DNA of 64,000 nt from Bretschneidera sinensis (taxonomy: Eukaryota; Streptophyta; Magnoliopsida; Brassicales; Akaniaceae), in contig CM043701.1 of NCBI GenBank assembly GCA_023935145.1, positions 76,964,817 through 77,028,816 of the forward strand. Direction: 5' to 3'. The notes beneath the pieces are model-generated. The model was not told where the DNA came from. It searched no databases and saw only the letters and a program-made list of their open reading frames with translations. Below, one piece after another: positions 10,392 to 19,891 of this stretch (its first letter is position 1; each line of letters opens with the position of its first letter). A program made the position numbers and the translations under genes.

Positions 10392-10480
10392 GCTCTGATA
10401 CCCTCCTGTTCTTGTTCCGATACCCGCTGTTGTAGCTCTGATACCACTATTGGTGGTATCTCTTCCAGCTCTGATACCAC
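10392..10480 (-). promoter_or_regulatory. Cluster of four copia-type primer-binding-site copies
   Basis: The copia primer site, minus-strand TGGTATCAGAGC (initiator tRNA-Met type), is present as full copies at 10480-10469 and 10445-10434. A partial copy GGTATCAGAGC lies at 10402-10392, and a mutated one GGTATCGGAAC at 10424-10414. A normal element has one. Between the full copies an inverted piece creates the palindrome GATACCAC-TATTG-GTGGTATC at 10440-10460. Confidence 0.75.
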
Positions 10481-10560
10481 TGACCCTCCTTCTCTCCAAT
10501 GATAATGGTGTAAAGACAAGCATGGGACGTGTAAACATATAAAGAATAAATAGAGATCCA
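10481..10560. other. Junction right of the copia primer sites
   Basis: The 5' LTR of element H should lie here, but the sequence does not resemble the 3' LTR at 5914-6728. Either the 5' LTR was replaced by recombination or only an unrecognisable end remains. Confidence 0.35.
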
Positions 10561-10944
10561 AAACCTAAAAGGAATACGAGTAACTTGCGTCAGGTCGGTG
10601 ATGATCAATAGGGGAATGTGCACATGAATTAATTAGTAGAAAAAATGACTTTTGAAAGTTTCTTGGTGAGGAATGTGCACATGAATTCCTTGGCAGCAAC
10701 AACATCTTGATTAGTAAGAGCATTGGTTGATGTAAAACCAGGTTTCAAACTAGAGAAGCCCACAGTAAACATATTGAATCTGACAAAATGAAAAGCATTT
10801 AATTCTATATCATTGTCTTCTTCTTCATCAATCAATACATAAGGGGTCATTGCACTTTCATTGGTTTTTTTTTCAAAGCCCTGCAGAATTGGTTTGACAA
10901 TTAATTGACAATGTACAACTAGATAAAAAAATTGATAAGAATGT
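10561..10944 (-). pseudogene. Probable C-terminal piece of a plant mobile domain (PMD) pseudogene
   Basis: On the minus strand, 10850-10629 is open (TPYVLIDEEEDNDIELNAFH, ending KKLSKVIFSTN). On its own it is not recognisable. It is placed here because removing element B joins it directly to 22922-24119, where the same strand carries PMD-type coding sequence. An 18-base direct repeat (GGAATGTGCACATGAATT) occurs at 10613 and 10670. Assignment is by position and strand only. Confidence 0.35.
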
Positions 10945-12143
10945 TGATGAGAGTCATAAAATGAATCTTAACAGTACTTATTTGTTAACATTTTTGGGTT
11001 GATCTAGGTTTGAATTACACTTTTATACCTTAACAACTCTAAAGTGATATTCTTGGATTGTTGATCAATTTCGGTGCATTTTCAGGTACTTTGAGTTCAA
11101 AAGAGATGGAAAGCTATCATAGCTTAAAGCACGATGCTTCAATGTATATCAGAGTGAAGGCATGGTTGCAGAAAGACAAAATGAAGAGAAACCAAGTCTT
11201 TAGTGTTCCATGTTGCGGCGTGGAAGGGCTGAGCCGCGGCCTGGAAGATCTGAGCTGCGACCTCCAAAAAGTGAAAAAAAGCAGTCAAAAGCTTGAGCCG
11301 CGGCCTGGATTAGTGTTTGTCGCGACGCAAGCGCGATGCCTTATTTCCTAATTAGGGTTTTAATGATAGTTTAGACCCGAAAACACTCTTGGACATTTTG
11401 TATTATAAATAGATAACTTAGGGTTTGATAAGAGGAATCTGGAAAAACTCAAGAAAATAGCTACATTCTTCTCCATTACATTGTTCAAGCATGAGCCCCA
11501 TGGCCAACTAATCTCCAAGCAAGGCGAAAGGATGAATTCTTAGGTGTAGTTGTTCTTATTTCTATTTTTGATTCAGTTATAGTTCGGATTTGTTGTTAAA
11601 CTTTTTTATGATTTACTTTTTGATTTAATTAGAAGATTTTCTCTTAATCTGGTGATTGTATCTTTCTCCTCTATATAAGTCTAGTCATGCTTTTCTTATG
11701 TTAAGTTGTTGGATGTGATTGATTCTGGTAGATTTATCTTTTAGGTTTGTCCATTACTACAATATTGTCATTGAAGATATATTGTCATTTCTTGATAAAT
11801 CTATAAGATAGGTCATGTGTGCTTGAATCGAAAGTAAAGAGTACTTCATAGGAATTACATTAGGGTCATGTGAAACTAGCAATCGAGATAAAAACAATTG
11901 AATCGAGATTAGAATAAGGCAACGAACCTAGGGAGGATTCCCGGAACCTTGTTATCTCTCCATTATAATCTTCATTATATTTACACAATTTTCTCACATT
12001 ACTTCATTATCAAAACTCTGATTCTTTTATTTGATCTTTATCGTTCATGTTAAGGTTTACACTTTCCCTCGTAGTTTGCTTTTCCTCGTGGGATCGACAC
12101 CTCAACTATACACAATAACCACGTATTAGTTTCAGTGTAATCA
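10945..12143 (+). repeat. Element B 5' LTR
   Basis: It starts TGATGAGAGTCATAAAATG and ends GTGTAATCA just before the primer site. Length is 1199 bases. A TATA motif TATAAATA is at 11404-11411. GC-rich words of the GAGCCGCGGCCTGGA type cluster at 11213-11340. Compared with the 3' LTR it lacks about 45 bases near 11870 and one GC-rich unit, so the two LTRs differ mainly by deletions. Confidence 0.9.
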
Positions 12144-12148
12144 AATTT

Positions 12149-12166
12149 TGGGGCCATTACCGGGGA
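12149..12166 (+). promoter_or_regulatory. Element B primer-binding site (tRNA-Asp type)
   Basis: It reads TGGGGCCATTACCGGGGA, 15 of 18 bases identical to TGGCGCCGTTGCCGGGGA, the Athila primer site complementary to the 3' end of tRNA-Asp. It lies five bases after the 5' LTR. Two of the three differences are G-to-A. Confidence 0.8.
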
Positions 12167-12367
12167 GACGCGATTAAATACAAGGAAGATTGTCAACTTT
12201 GAGACAAGACGGTAGTATTGTTCTTTTCTCTTTGTTTTGATTTTCTAATTTTCTTTTATTATCTGTTTTATTTATTTCTCTTCTAACTCATTTGGTGTAT
12301 ACTTAGACCGAGAGATTCACGAGGTAGATTCATTAGAGGACCCGAAATAGAGTTACCCTCTCCTTCC

Positions 12368-13452
12368 ATGTCTGTTAGTGAAACCTCACCTAGATCAACC
12401 CATAGTGTACCCCCAAACAAGACTTTAGAGGATTTTGTTAACATGGCTGATAACCCTAATGAGAATGTTGCTAGGACACTTAAGGATTACTTGTATCCTA
12501 GCCGAACAGCCATACCATTATGCATCATATTTCCAGCCAATACTCGCGAACAAGATTTTAAAACAGGGATGATACAATTACTCCCTACGTTTCATGGCTT
12601 GGAAAATGAAAACCCATATGTCCACATTAGGGAGTTTGAGGAAGTAGTTGCGACTTTTTATAGTCAAGATGCAACTGATGACATCGTGAGACTTAGGTTC
12701 TTTCCTTTCGCTTTGAAGGATAGAGCTAAGAGTTGGCTATACTCACTGAGACCACGATCTATTGGGTCATGGAATAAGATGACTCAGGTCTTCTTTAATA
12801 AATATTTCCCCCAACATAAGACCAATGCTTTAAAAAGGCAAATCTCCACCTTTGCACAAAAGGACAATAAGACTTTGTATCAGCCTTGGGAGAAATTTAA
12901 GGAGTTGTTGAGTATGTGTCCTTACCATGGGTATGAGAATTGGCATTTAGTGAGCTATTTTTATGAGAGACTTACATATAGAGAGCGCCAATTTGTGGAG
13001 ATGATGTGTAATGGTGAGTTCTTACAAAAAGATACTGATGAGGCCATAGAATACCTCAATGAACTTGCTGAAAAAGCTCACACTTGGACTGGACCTAGTG
13101 CTACTAAAAGCACAAATAGGTCCCGACCTGTAGGAAACCCAAATGGTGGTGGAATTTACCATCTTAAGGAAGAGGACAACCTAAAAGCTAAGTCAAGATG
13201 CTCACTAGGGAGTTAGATACGTTAAAGACTAAAGGCTCAAAGCCAACACACGTGGCTAATCATGCAGAGTCTTTGGAACCATGTTTTGTGTGTGGCGGAG
13301 TAGGTCATCCCACCCAAGAGTGTCCCACATTTATTGATATGAGAGGGATGTATGAGGAAAAATGTAATGCCTTAGGCATGTACAAGAAGCCTTTAGCACC
13401 CTTTTTTAATACCTATAATCTGGGGTGGCGCAATCACCCCAATTTTAGCTAG
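12368..13452 (+). pseudogene. Element B gag, one frameshift
   Basis: The first frame, 12368-13216 (282 codons), contains the retrotransposon gag core: LPTFHGLENENPYVHIREFE, FFPFALKDRAKSWLYSL, then SWNKMTQVFFNKYFP, TLYQPWEKFKELLSMCPYHG and YFYERLTYRERQFVEMM. Near 13200 the frame shifts. The second frame, 13198-13452, carries the zinc knuckle CFVCGGVGHPTQEC (C-x2-C-x4-H-x4-C) and NPGWRNHPNFS-like NLGWRNHPNFS. Gag would form the particle shell and bind element RNA. Apart from the shift near the domain border the gag is well preserved, and it would encode a truncated product without the knuckle. Confidence 0.88.
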
Positions 13453-14573
13453 AAGTCTAAAAACCAGTAGCTAGCACAACCCCCTAGATCATATCCTGCA
13501 CCATGTCATGCACCCTCATCCTCTAGAAGTTCTTTAGAAGAACTTTGCATGCTTTTATTGAGGCACAGGGTAAGACAAACCAAATATGTGAAACATTGAT
13601 TACACAGGTTGTTGAAGAGAACAAGGAAATAAAGAGCCAAGCGTCCAAATTGATGGGCTCTTTGAGTGTGAATGAGCGAGGTAAGTTCCCTTCTCAAGCT
13701 TAGTCCACACCCCATGGTCAACACATGGCACAAGAAAATCTAAAAGATGTGAATGCTATTGTGACATGAAGTGGTAAGACATTACACATCCTAACAACGA
13801 ACAAATCAGAGGATGTGGAAAAGAGTCAAAGTAGTAATGATGCTGAGCTGCCCAAAGACCCTGAGGTTACCAAGAGTCCTGTTAGGGCACCATTCCCTCA
13901 AGCCTTAAAATCAAACAAGAAAACTCTGGACATAAACAATGAAATTCTAGAGAATCTGAGGCAAGTAAAAATTAATCTTCCTCTTTTGCATGTGATTAAA
14001 CAAGTTCCTACTTATGCAAAAGTTCTTAAGGATTTGTGTACAGTTAAAAGGAAGCACCATGTGAAGAAAACAACATTCCTGATAGAGCAAGTTAGTGCTC
14101 TAATTGAGTAGAGGATTCCTCCCAAATACAAGGATCCTGGTTGTCCAACCATTGCATGTAGCATTGGAAATCATGAGGTTGGATAAGCATTGCTAGATTT
14201 AGGAGCTAGTGTAAATCTGATGTCATTTTCTATTTATTTGCAGTTGGGGTTGAGAGAAATCAAACCAACTGCTATGGTATTGCAATTAGCTGATCATTCA
14301 ATCAAAGTACCCCGGGGTGTGGTAGAGGATGTTCTAATTCAAATTGATAAATTTTATTATCCTATTGACTTCCTAATCCTTGACACTACCTTTGTTGTTG
14401 ACACTACCTCTAAAATTCCTTTGATTTTGGGTAGGCCTTTCCTTGCCATTGCAAATGCTCTTATTAATTGCAGGAATGGGGCTCATGAAGTTGTCCTTTA
14501 GAAACATGACTTTCAAGGTGAACATCTTCAATGTTGCAAAGCAGAAGATGATGACGAGAGCCACCAGTTATAC
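13453..14573 (+). pseudogene. Element B gag-pol linker and protease
   Basis: A linker with several stops (13453-13814) leads to an open part at 13815-14111 (VKINLPLLHVIKQVPTYAKV, KDLCTVKRKHHVKKTTFLIE), the conserved region before the protease in Athila-like elements. The protease lies at 14190-14501: LDLGASVNLMSFSIY with D-L-G at the catalytic position, then VPRGVVEDVLIQIDKFYYP and PLILGRPFLA. D-L-G in place of D-T/S-G is shared with C, D and E, so it is a feature of this group here and not damage. A frameshift follows after 14500. Confidence 0.8.
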
Positions 14574-16330
14574 ATGATCGAGTCACTCATCGATAGGGGA
14601 GTTTCTATAGCTCATGATTTTGATCCTCTTGAGTATTTTCTTGTTAATTATGAGTTTGATTCTATTAATAATCCATCTGATGTAATTGATATTTGTGTTA
14701 TTTTTAATAAAACTCAGGATTATGGCACTCAGGCATGGCAACCGAAGTTTGAGGAGTTGCCTGAGAGAAGCGAGAAACAAATTCCCTCAAGTATGGAAGC
14801 ACCCAAAGTTGAATTGAAACTTTTACCTAAGGATTTAAATCATGTCTTCCTCAGTCCAGGTGATACTTTTCCTGTTATTATCTCATCTGAATTGTCTGAG
14901 TCTCAAGGTGAGAAATTAATTTGGACCTTAAATGAACATAAGTCAGCCTTAGGTTGGAGCATGGCTGATTTAAAAGGTGTTAATCCCCTGGTCTGTTCTC
15001 ATAAAATTAATTTGGATGAAGGAACTAGCCCTCGTAGAGACCCCTAGCGTAGGCTTAACCCTACTATGAAAGAAGTGGTGAAAAATGAAGTGTTAAAACT
15101 ATTAGACGCGGGAATCATATATCCCATAGCTGATAGTAAATAGGTAAGTCCTACTCAGGCCGTTCCTAAAAAGTCAAGTGTCACTATGGTAAAGAATGAC
15201 CAAGGAGAGTTAGTCCCTACAAAACTTGTGACTGGGTGGCGAATGTGCATTGATTACAGAAAATTAAATACTGCCACCCAGAAAGACCATTTTCCACTAC
15301 CTTTTATCGATCAAATTCTTGAGCGTGTAGCTGGTCATCCTTTTTATTGTTTCTTGGATGGTTATTTTGGTTATTATCAAATTTAAATTGCATTAGAAGA
15401 CCAAGATAAAACCACTTTCACTTGTCCCTTTGGTACTTATGCTTTTCATAGAATGCCATTTGGATTGTGTAATGCACCTGCTACTTTTCAACGTTGCATG
15501 ATGTGCATTTTTAGTGACATGGTTGAAAATTGCATGGAAGTTTTTATGGATGACTTGACTATTTTTGGATCTTCATTTGATGCATGCTTATTGAATTTTG
15601 AAAGAGTATTGATTCGTTATGAGGAGAAGAAGTTAGTTTTGAATTAGGAAAAATGTCATTTTATGGTACCTTCAGGTATCGTCTTAGGGCATATTATTTC
15701 TTCTAGGGGGATAGAGGTTGATTAATCTAATATTGAATTAATCTCTAAGTTGCCTACACCTAAGACTGTAAAGGATGTGAGATCCTTTCTTGGTTATGCA
15801 GGTTTTTATAGAAGGTTCATACAAAATTTTTCCACCATATCTAGACCACTATGTGCCCTCCTAATTAAGGATGCCCCATTTGAGTGGACACAAGCTTGTC
15901 AAGAGGCTTTTAAAATGCTGATTGGCAAGCTTATTTCAGCACCTATAATGCAGTCACCTGATTGGACTTTACCTTTTGTGATCATCTGTGATGCTAGTGA
16001 CTTTGCTGTAGGTGTTGTTCTTGGACAGTGAATAGAGGGGAAGCCTTTTGTCATTTACTATGCTAGTAAAACTCTAAATAGTGCTCAGATGAATTACTCC
16101 ACCACTGAAAAAGAATTGCTAGCTGTAATGTTTGCTTTGGACAAGTTTCGTGTTTATTTGATTGGTTTTCCTATTATTATTTTCACATATCATGCAACCC
16201 TTAAGTACCTTCTTACAAAGAAGGATGCTAAGGCAGGACTAATACGTTGGATCTTACTTTTGCAAGAATTTGAAATCACTACCAAAGACAAGAAAGGAGT
16301 AGAGAACGTAGTGGTTGACCATCTCTCGAG
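14574..16330 (+). pseudogene. Element B reverse transcriptase and RNase H
   Basis: Open pieces at 14574-15047, 15186-15386, 15453-15647, 15750-16031 and 16089 onward are largely collinear. Visible RT motifs: SALGWSMADLKGVNP, TGWRMCIDYRKLN, YCFLDGYFGYYQI (first catalytic Asp), MPFGLCNAPATFQRCM and FMDDLTIFG (catalytic D-D). RNase H: ICDASDFAVGVVLGQ, YSTTEKELLAVMFALDKFR, KNVVVDHLSRL-like ENVVVDHLSRL. Stops include TAG near 15046 (Gln codon in relatives), TAG near 15142 and TAG at 15645-15647 (Trp in D), and TAA near 15384 and 15722. Most fit single transitions. Confidence 0.87.
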
Positions 16331-17623
16331 GCTCACATTTGAAGACTCCTCTGATGACCTACTAATCAGGGATGATTTTCCCGATGAGCATTTATTCTCT
16401 ATTACTTCTCTACCATGGTTTGCTCATATCGTGAATTATTTGGCTGCCAGTGATATACTGATGGATTGGAGTGCTCAGGACAAGAGAAAGTTCATGACTG
16501 AGGTACGTAATTTTTATTGGGATGACCCTTGTCTTTTCAAATACTACCCCGACCAAATTTTAAGGCGTTGCATCCCTTATGAAGAGATTGCCAGCGTCTT
16601 GGAATTTTATCACTCCCAAGCTTGTGGGGGCCACTTTTCAATGAAAAAAAACTGCTGTAAAAATTCTACTGTGTGGATTTTATTGGCCCACCTTGTTTAA
16701 AGATGCAAACATCTATTGTTGCTCATGTGAAAAGTGTCAGAAGTTAGGAGCTGTGTCTCGTCGTAATATGATGCCTTTAAACCCAATTTTAGTGATTGAA
16801 ATCTTTGATTGTTGGGGCATTGATTTTATGGGACCATTTCCTCCTTCTTTCAGATATCAGTATATCATTGTGGCAATAGATTATGTGTCCAAATGGGTAG
16901 AGGCAGCAGCTTGCAGAAGCAATGATAATAGGACGGTAATTAAATTTCTCAAAGAAAATGTGTTATCTCGATTTGGTACACCACGTGCTATAATTAGTGA
17001 TCGAGGTACGCATTTTTGTAACCATTCTTTTGAAGCTTTGATGAGAAAATATGGGGTGTTACATAACATCTCTACTGCCTACCATCCTCAGACAAGTGGA
17101 CAAGTAGAACTTGCAAACAGGGAAATTAAGCAAATTTTAGAAAAAAACGGTCAACCAAGATCGCAAGGATTGGTCTTTGAGTCTAGTTGATGCGCTTTGG
17201 GCCTATCGTACAGCTTTCAAAACTCCTTTAGGTATATCACCTTATAGGCTTGTTTTTGGAAAGCCTTGCTACTTACCTATGGAGCTCGACCATCGAGCTT
17301 ATTGGGCCATCAAGCATTTCAACTTTGACATAGGAGAAACAGATAAGCTTAGAAAATTTCAGTTGACCGAGTTAGATGAGTTGAGAAATGATGCTTATGA
17401 GAACTCTAGAATCTATAAGGCTAAAATGAAAGTGTTTCATGATAACAAAATTTTGAGGAAAACATTTCAACCTAATAATCGGGTGTTCTTAAATGATTCT
17501 AGACTCCATAAGCACCCAGGAAAACTTCTGTCGAGGTGGACCGGTCCTTTTGTAGTAAAGAATGTTTTTGCAAATGGGGTGATAGAAATAGAGGACATTA
17601 AAGATGGGAGATCTTTAAAATAA
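16331..17623 (+). pseudogene. Element B integrase, two frameshifts
   Basis: The zinc region lies at about 16605-16750 ([10 protein letters not shown]..., CSCEKCQKLG), with a one-base shift near 16650-16690 in a run of A. The core follows at 16693-17190: [12 protein letters not shown] (Asp), DYVSKWVEAAAC, AIISDRGTHFCN (Asp), YHPQTSGQVELANREIKQIL (Glu). All three catalytic residues are retained. A second shift near 17145-17180 leads to 17177-17623: [52 protein letters not shown]. No chromodomain is visible. The protein would insert the cDNA into the genome; as it stands it is interrupted. Confidence 0.87.
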
Positions 17624-17834
17624 ATGGTCAACACCTTAAATCTTAATTGATAGGCAAGATCTGGAAGTGGAAGACATTCCACTTATGGATTCTGTCTATT
17701 CACCTTGACCACACCACACAGGTATGTTTTTATTTATTTGTCTTTTGTTTGTTTCGTTTTTAGTTAAGTTTATCTTAATTTTAATTTTTAGTTTTTAGTT
17801 TGATTTAATCTAATTTTTAGCTTAAGGTTATTTT

Positions 17835-17876
<42 letters not shown>

Positions 17877-18754
17877 TTATGTTCTTGCACAAACAAGGCA
17901 TTTGCTATGTTTTTTTTAGCCCATGAGAGGAACCATGGCCAGTGTGCGCACTGCCGCCCAAGGGCTCAAGCCTTGCCCCACAAAACAGCACCCCGAAGCA
18001 GGCCCAAATCTTGCGTCATGGCCCACCAGGAGCTCCTCACCGAGCAACACAACAGCCCAACCCACATATATATATATGTATATATTTATGTTCTTGCACA
18101 AACAAGGCATTTGCTATGTTTTTTTTAGCCCATGAGAGGAACCATGGCCAGTGTGCGCACTGCCGCCCAAGGGCTCAAGCCTTGCCCCACAAAACAGCAC
18201 CCCGAAGCAGGCCCAAATCTTGCGTCATGGCCCACCAGGAGCTCCTCACCGAGCAACACAACAGCCCAACCCACATCAGTCCGCGCCGCACCTCAACCCA
18301 CAGTGCGTCGCAGCGCACAGCAAAGCAAAATAGGGCTTAGGTCTTTAAGCCGCGGCGCACATAAGTTCAAGCCGTGGCTCACACGAACTGCACTTTTTAA
18401 AACCCCAAATCTGTACCTTTCTTCTTCATTTCTTTTTTGCAAAAACACAACACACTCATCTCTCTCTCATCCTCACTCTAAATCCCTCCTTACCCACTCA
18501 CTCTTTCCCATTTTCTTGTGATTCTAACATAATTTCTTGAAGAATTTCTCACTTATATGCAGATTTTACTGAAAAATTTCTCCACAAACCTTTAGTTCCA
18601 AGAGAATTTTGGGATTTCAAGAGCTTTTCAAGATTGTGGGTACTCTTTCCAACTTTGGGCATCAAGTAAGATCAATTTTTTCTTTTTGTTGTGAAGTTGT
18701 GATTTTTGAGTGGTTGCATTTGATTTAGTTCTTTTGTCTTAGAAATTAGTTCAA
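17624..18754 (+). other. Element B spacer between integrase and extra ORF
   Basis: No protein similarity is seen. It holds an (AT)n tract at about 17841-17870, a perfect 209-base tandem duplication (17859-18276), GC-rich words AGCCGCGGCGCAC and AAGCCGTGGCTCAC near 18340-18385, and a pyrimidine-rich leader at about 18415-18530 ahead of the extra ORF. Confidence 0.7.
17859..18276. repeat. Perfect 209-base tandem duplication
   Basis: 17859-18067 and 18068-18276 are identical by eye. Each copy starts with AT repeats and ends CCCAACCCACAT. Identity contrasts with the 4% difference between the LTRs of the same element, so the duplication is later than the insertion, or the assembly has collapsed or duplicated here. 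Confidence 0.92.
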
Positions 18755-19891
18755 ATGGCACCTAAAACTAAAAGACAAATGAGGAAACAACCTCAAGAGT
18801 ATGATGAGAGTAAATTTGTGAGTTTTGAAGCTAGTGAGAGATATGTTAGCTTAATAAATGCTAGGAAACCCATTCCTGAGAGAGGATTCACTATCACAGA
18901 GAGGGGAAACCCAACATTGTTTAGAATGATTATTGATAGGCATTGGGGTGAATTTGCAAGACAACCACCTTATTCTCTTACAAATGTGGTTAGAGAATTC
19001 TATGCTAATGCCGAAGAGCATAGGAATGGTAAGGTGATGGTGAGAGGAAAAACAGTTTCTTTTAGCAGCACATTTATCAATAGATTCTATGGGCTACCTG
19101 ATATAGAAAATAGTGAGTATATTGCATATGTGACTAATATTGACTATGATGAAGTTTGCAATACTCTTTGTATTCTGGGCACAACTTGGAAAATGATGGG
19201 TGATACCTCTAAAACCTTGCCCGATACTTCTCTGACTGTCAATGTTCAGGCTTGGCAATATTTTGTGTGTCAGAGGTTGATGCCTGCTATGCACTATAGT
19301 GATCTTACTGTTGAAAGAGCTGTTCAGATTTATGCCATTTTGATGGGCATGACTATTGATGTGGGCCAAATTATATTTAATTCTATCATACACACTGTGA
19401 GACAAAAGCTTGGATTGTACTTCCCTTCATTAATTACCCAATTATGCATCCGAGCCAGCGTCCAGCACAGTCCTGATGAGGAAGCCCAACAACCCAATAA
19501 GCCCATCGATGATGGCATGCTCAATCTGATTAAAGCCTCAAGGCCGCCAGCTCTGGGTGAGAGAGCAGCGATTGTTGCTCCCCCTCCCCCTAGGCGTTTC
19601 ATTGTTGCAGAGTGCCTTGAGTGTTTAGAGATTCAGTTTCACGAGCATAAGAAACTCTTACATGATAGGTTTGATCGTCAGAAACGATTCTTGGCTAGGC
19701 AAGCAGATTATCAAGCGGGGGTGTACTCTTCTTTTGGTCAGATGTACCAACACCGTACCTCCACCACCAGTTGTGATATGGATCACTTTCCTACTTTGCC
19801 ACCCTATCCAGGTTCATCTTTTGATCCAGCTTTAGAGGAAGGTGAAGAGAATGAAGAGCATGAAGAGGAGGACGAAGACATAGAGGATTAG
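18755..19891 (+). CDS. Element B extra ORF, intact 378-codon 'putative plant transposon protein' type
   Basis: This is the only full-length uninterrupted non-pol ORF of the element. It begins MAPKTKRQMRKQPQEYDESK (basic N-terminus), has a central domain (ERGNPTLFRMIIDRHWGEFA, NVVREFYANAEEHRNGKVMV, TFINRFYGLPDIENSEY) and ends in an acidic tail (EEGEENEEHEEEDEDIED). The REFYAN...V.GK..SFS pattern matches the protein family annotated in plant genomes as putative plant transposon protein, recalled from memory. It sits where some Athila-group elements carry an env-like gene. I see no signal peptide and no strong membrane segment, so an envelope role is not supported. The start is chosen at the first ATG after a pyrimidine-rich leader. 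Function is unknown. Confidence 0.75.
   Translation: MAPKTKRQMRKQPQEYDESKFVSFEASERYVSLINARKPIPERGFTITERGNPTLFRMIIDRHWGEFARQPPYSLTNVVREFYANAEEHRNGKVMVRGKTVSFSSTFINRFYGLPDIENSEYIAYVTNIDYDEVCNTLCILGTTWKMMGDTSKTLPDTSLTVNVQAWQYFVCQRLMPAMHYSDLTVERAVQIYAILMGMTIDVGQIIFNSIIHTVRQKLGLYFPSLITQLCIRASVQHSPDEEAQQPNKPIDDGMLNLIKASRPPALGERAAIVAPPPPRRFIVAECLECLEIQFHEHKKLLHDRFDRQKRFLARQADYQAGVYSSFGQMYQHRTSTTSCDMDHFPTLPPYPGSSFDPALEEGEENEEHEEEDEDIED

Larger units (their letters stand above)
5914..10480 (-). mobile_element. Element H: decayed Ty1/copia retrotransposon (Tork/Tnt1-like), minus strand
   Basis: Order on the minus strand: primer-site cluster (10480-10392), gag, CCHC knuckle, protease, integrase, RT, RNase H, polypurine tract, 3' LTR. 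Integrase before RT defines Ty1/copia. Motifs such as LWHTHLGH, TPQQNGVAERMN and HERTNHVDVGYHFI fit the Tork/Tnt1 group. Large parts of gag and RT are deleted. The integrase and RT catalytic sites are mutated. No matching 5' LTR is visible beyond the primer sites, so the element is incomplete and could not move on its own. Confidence 0.85.

Noticed and set aside
17907..18521. Several overlapping open frames of 60-132 codons, Pro/His/Arg-rich
   Set aside because: They arise from the GC-rich 209-base tandem duplication; the same peptides occur in shifted frames and no protein family is recognised.
18755..19891. Envelope protein interpretation of the element B extra ORF
   Set aside because: Position fits, but no signal peptide, no clear membrane segment and no cleavage-site pattern were seen.
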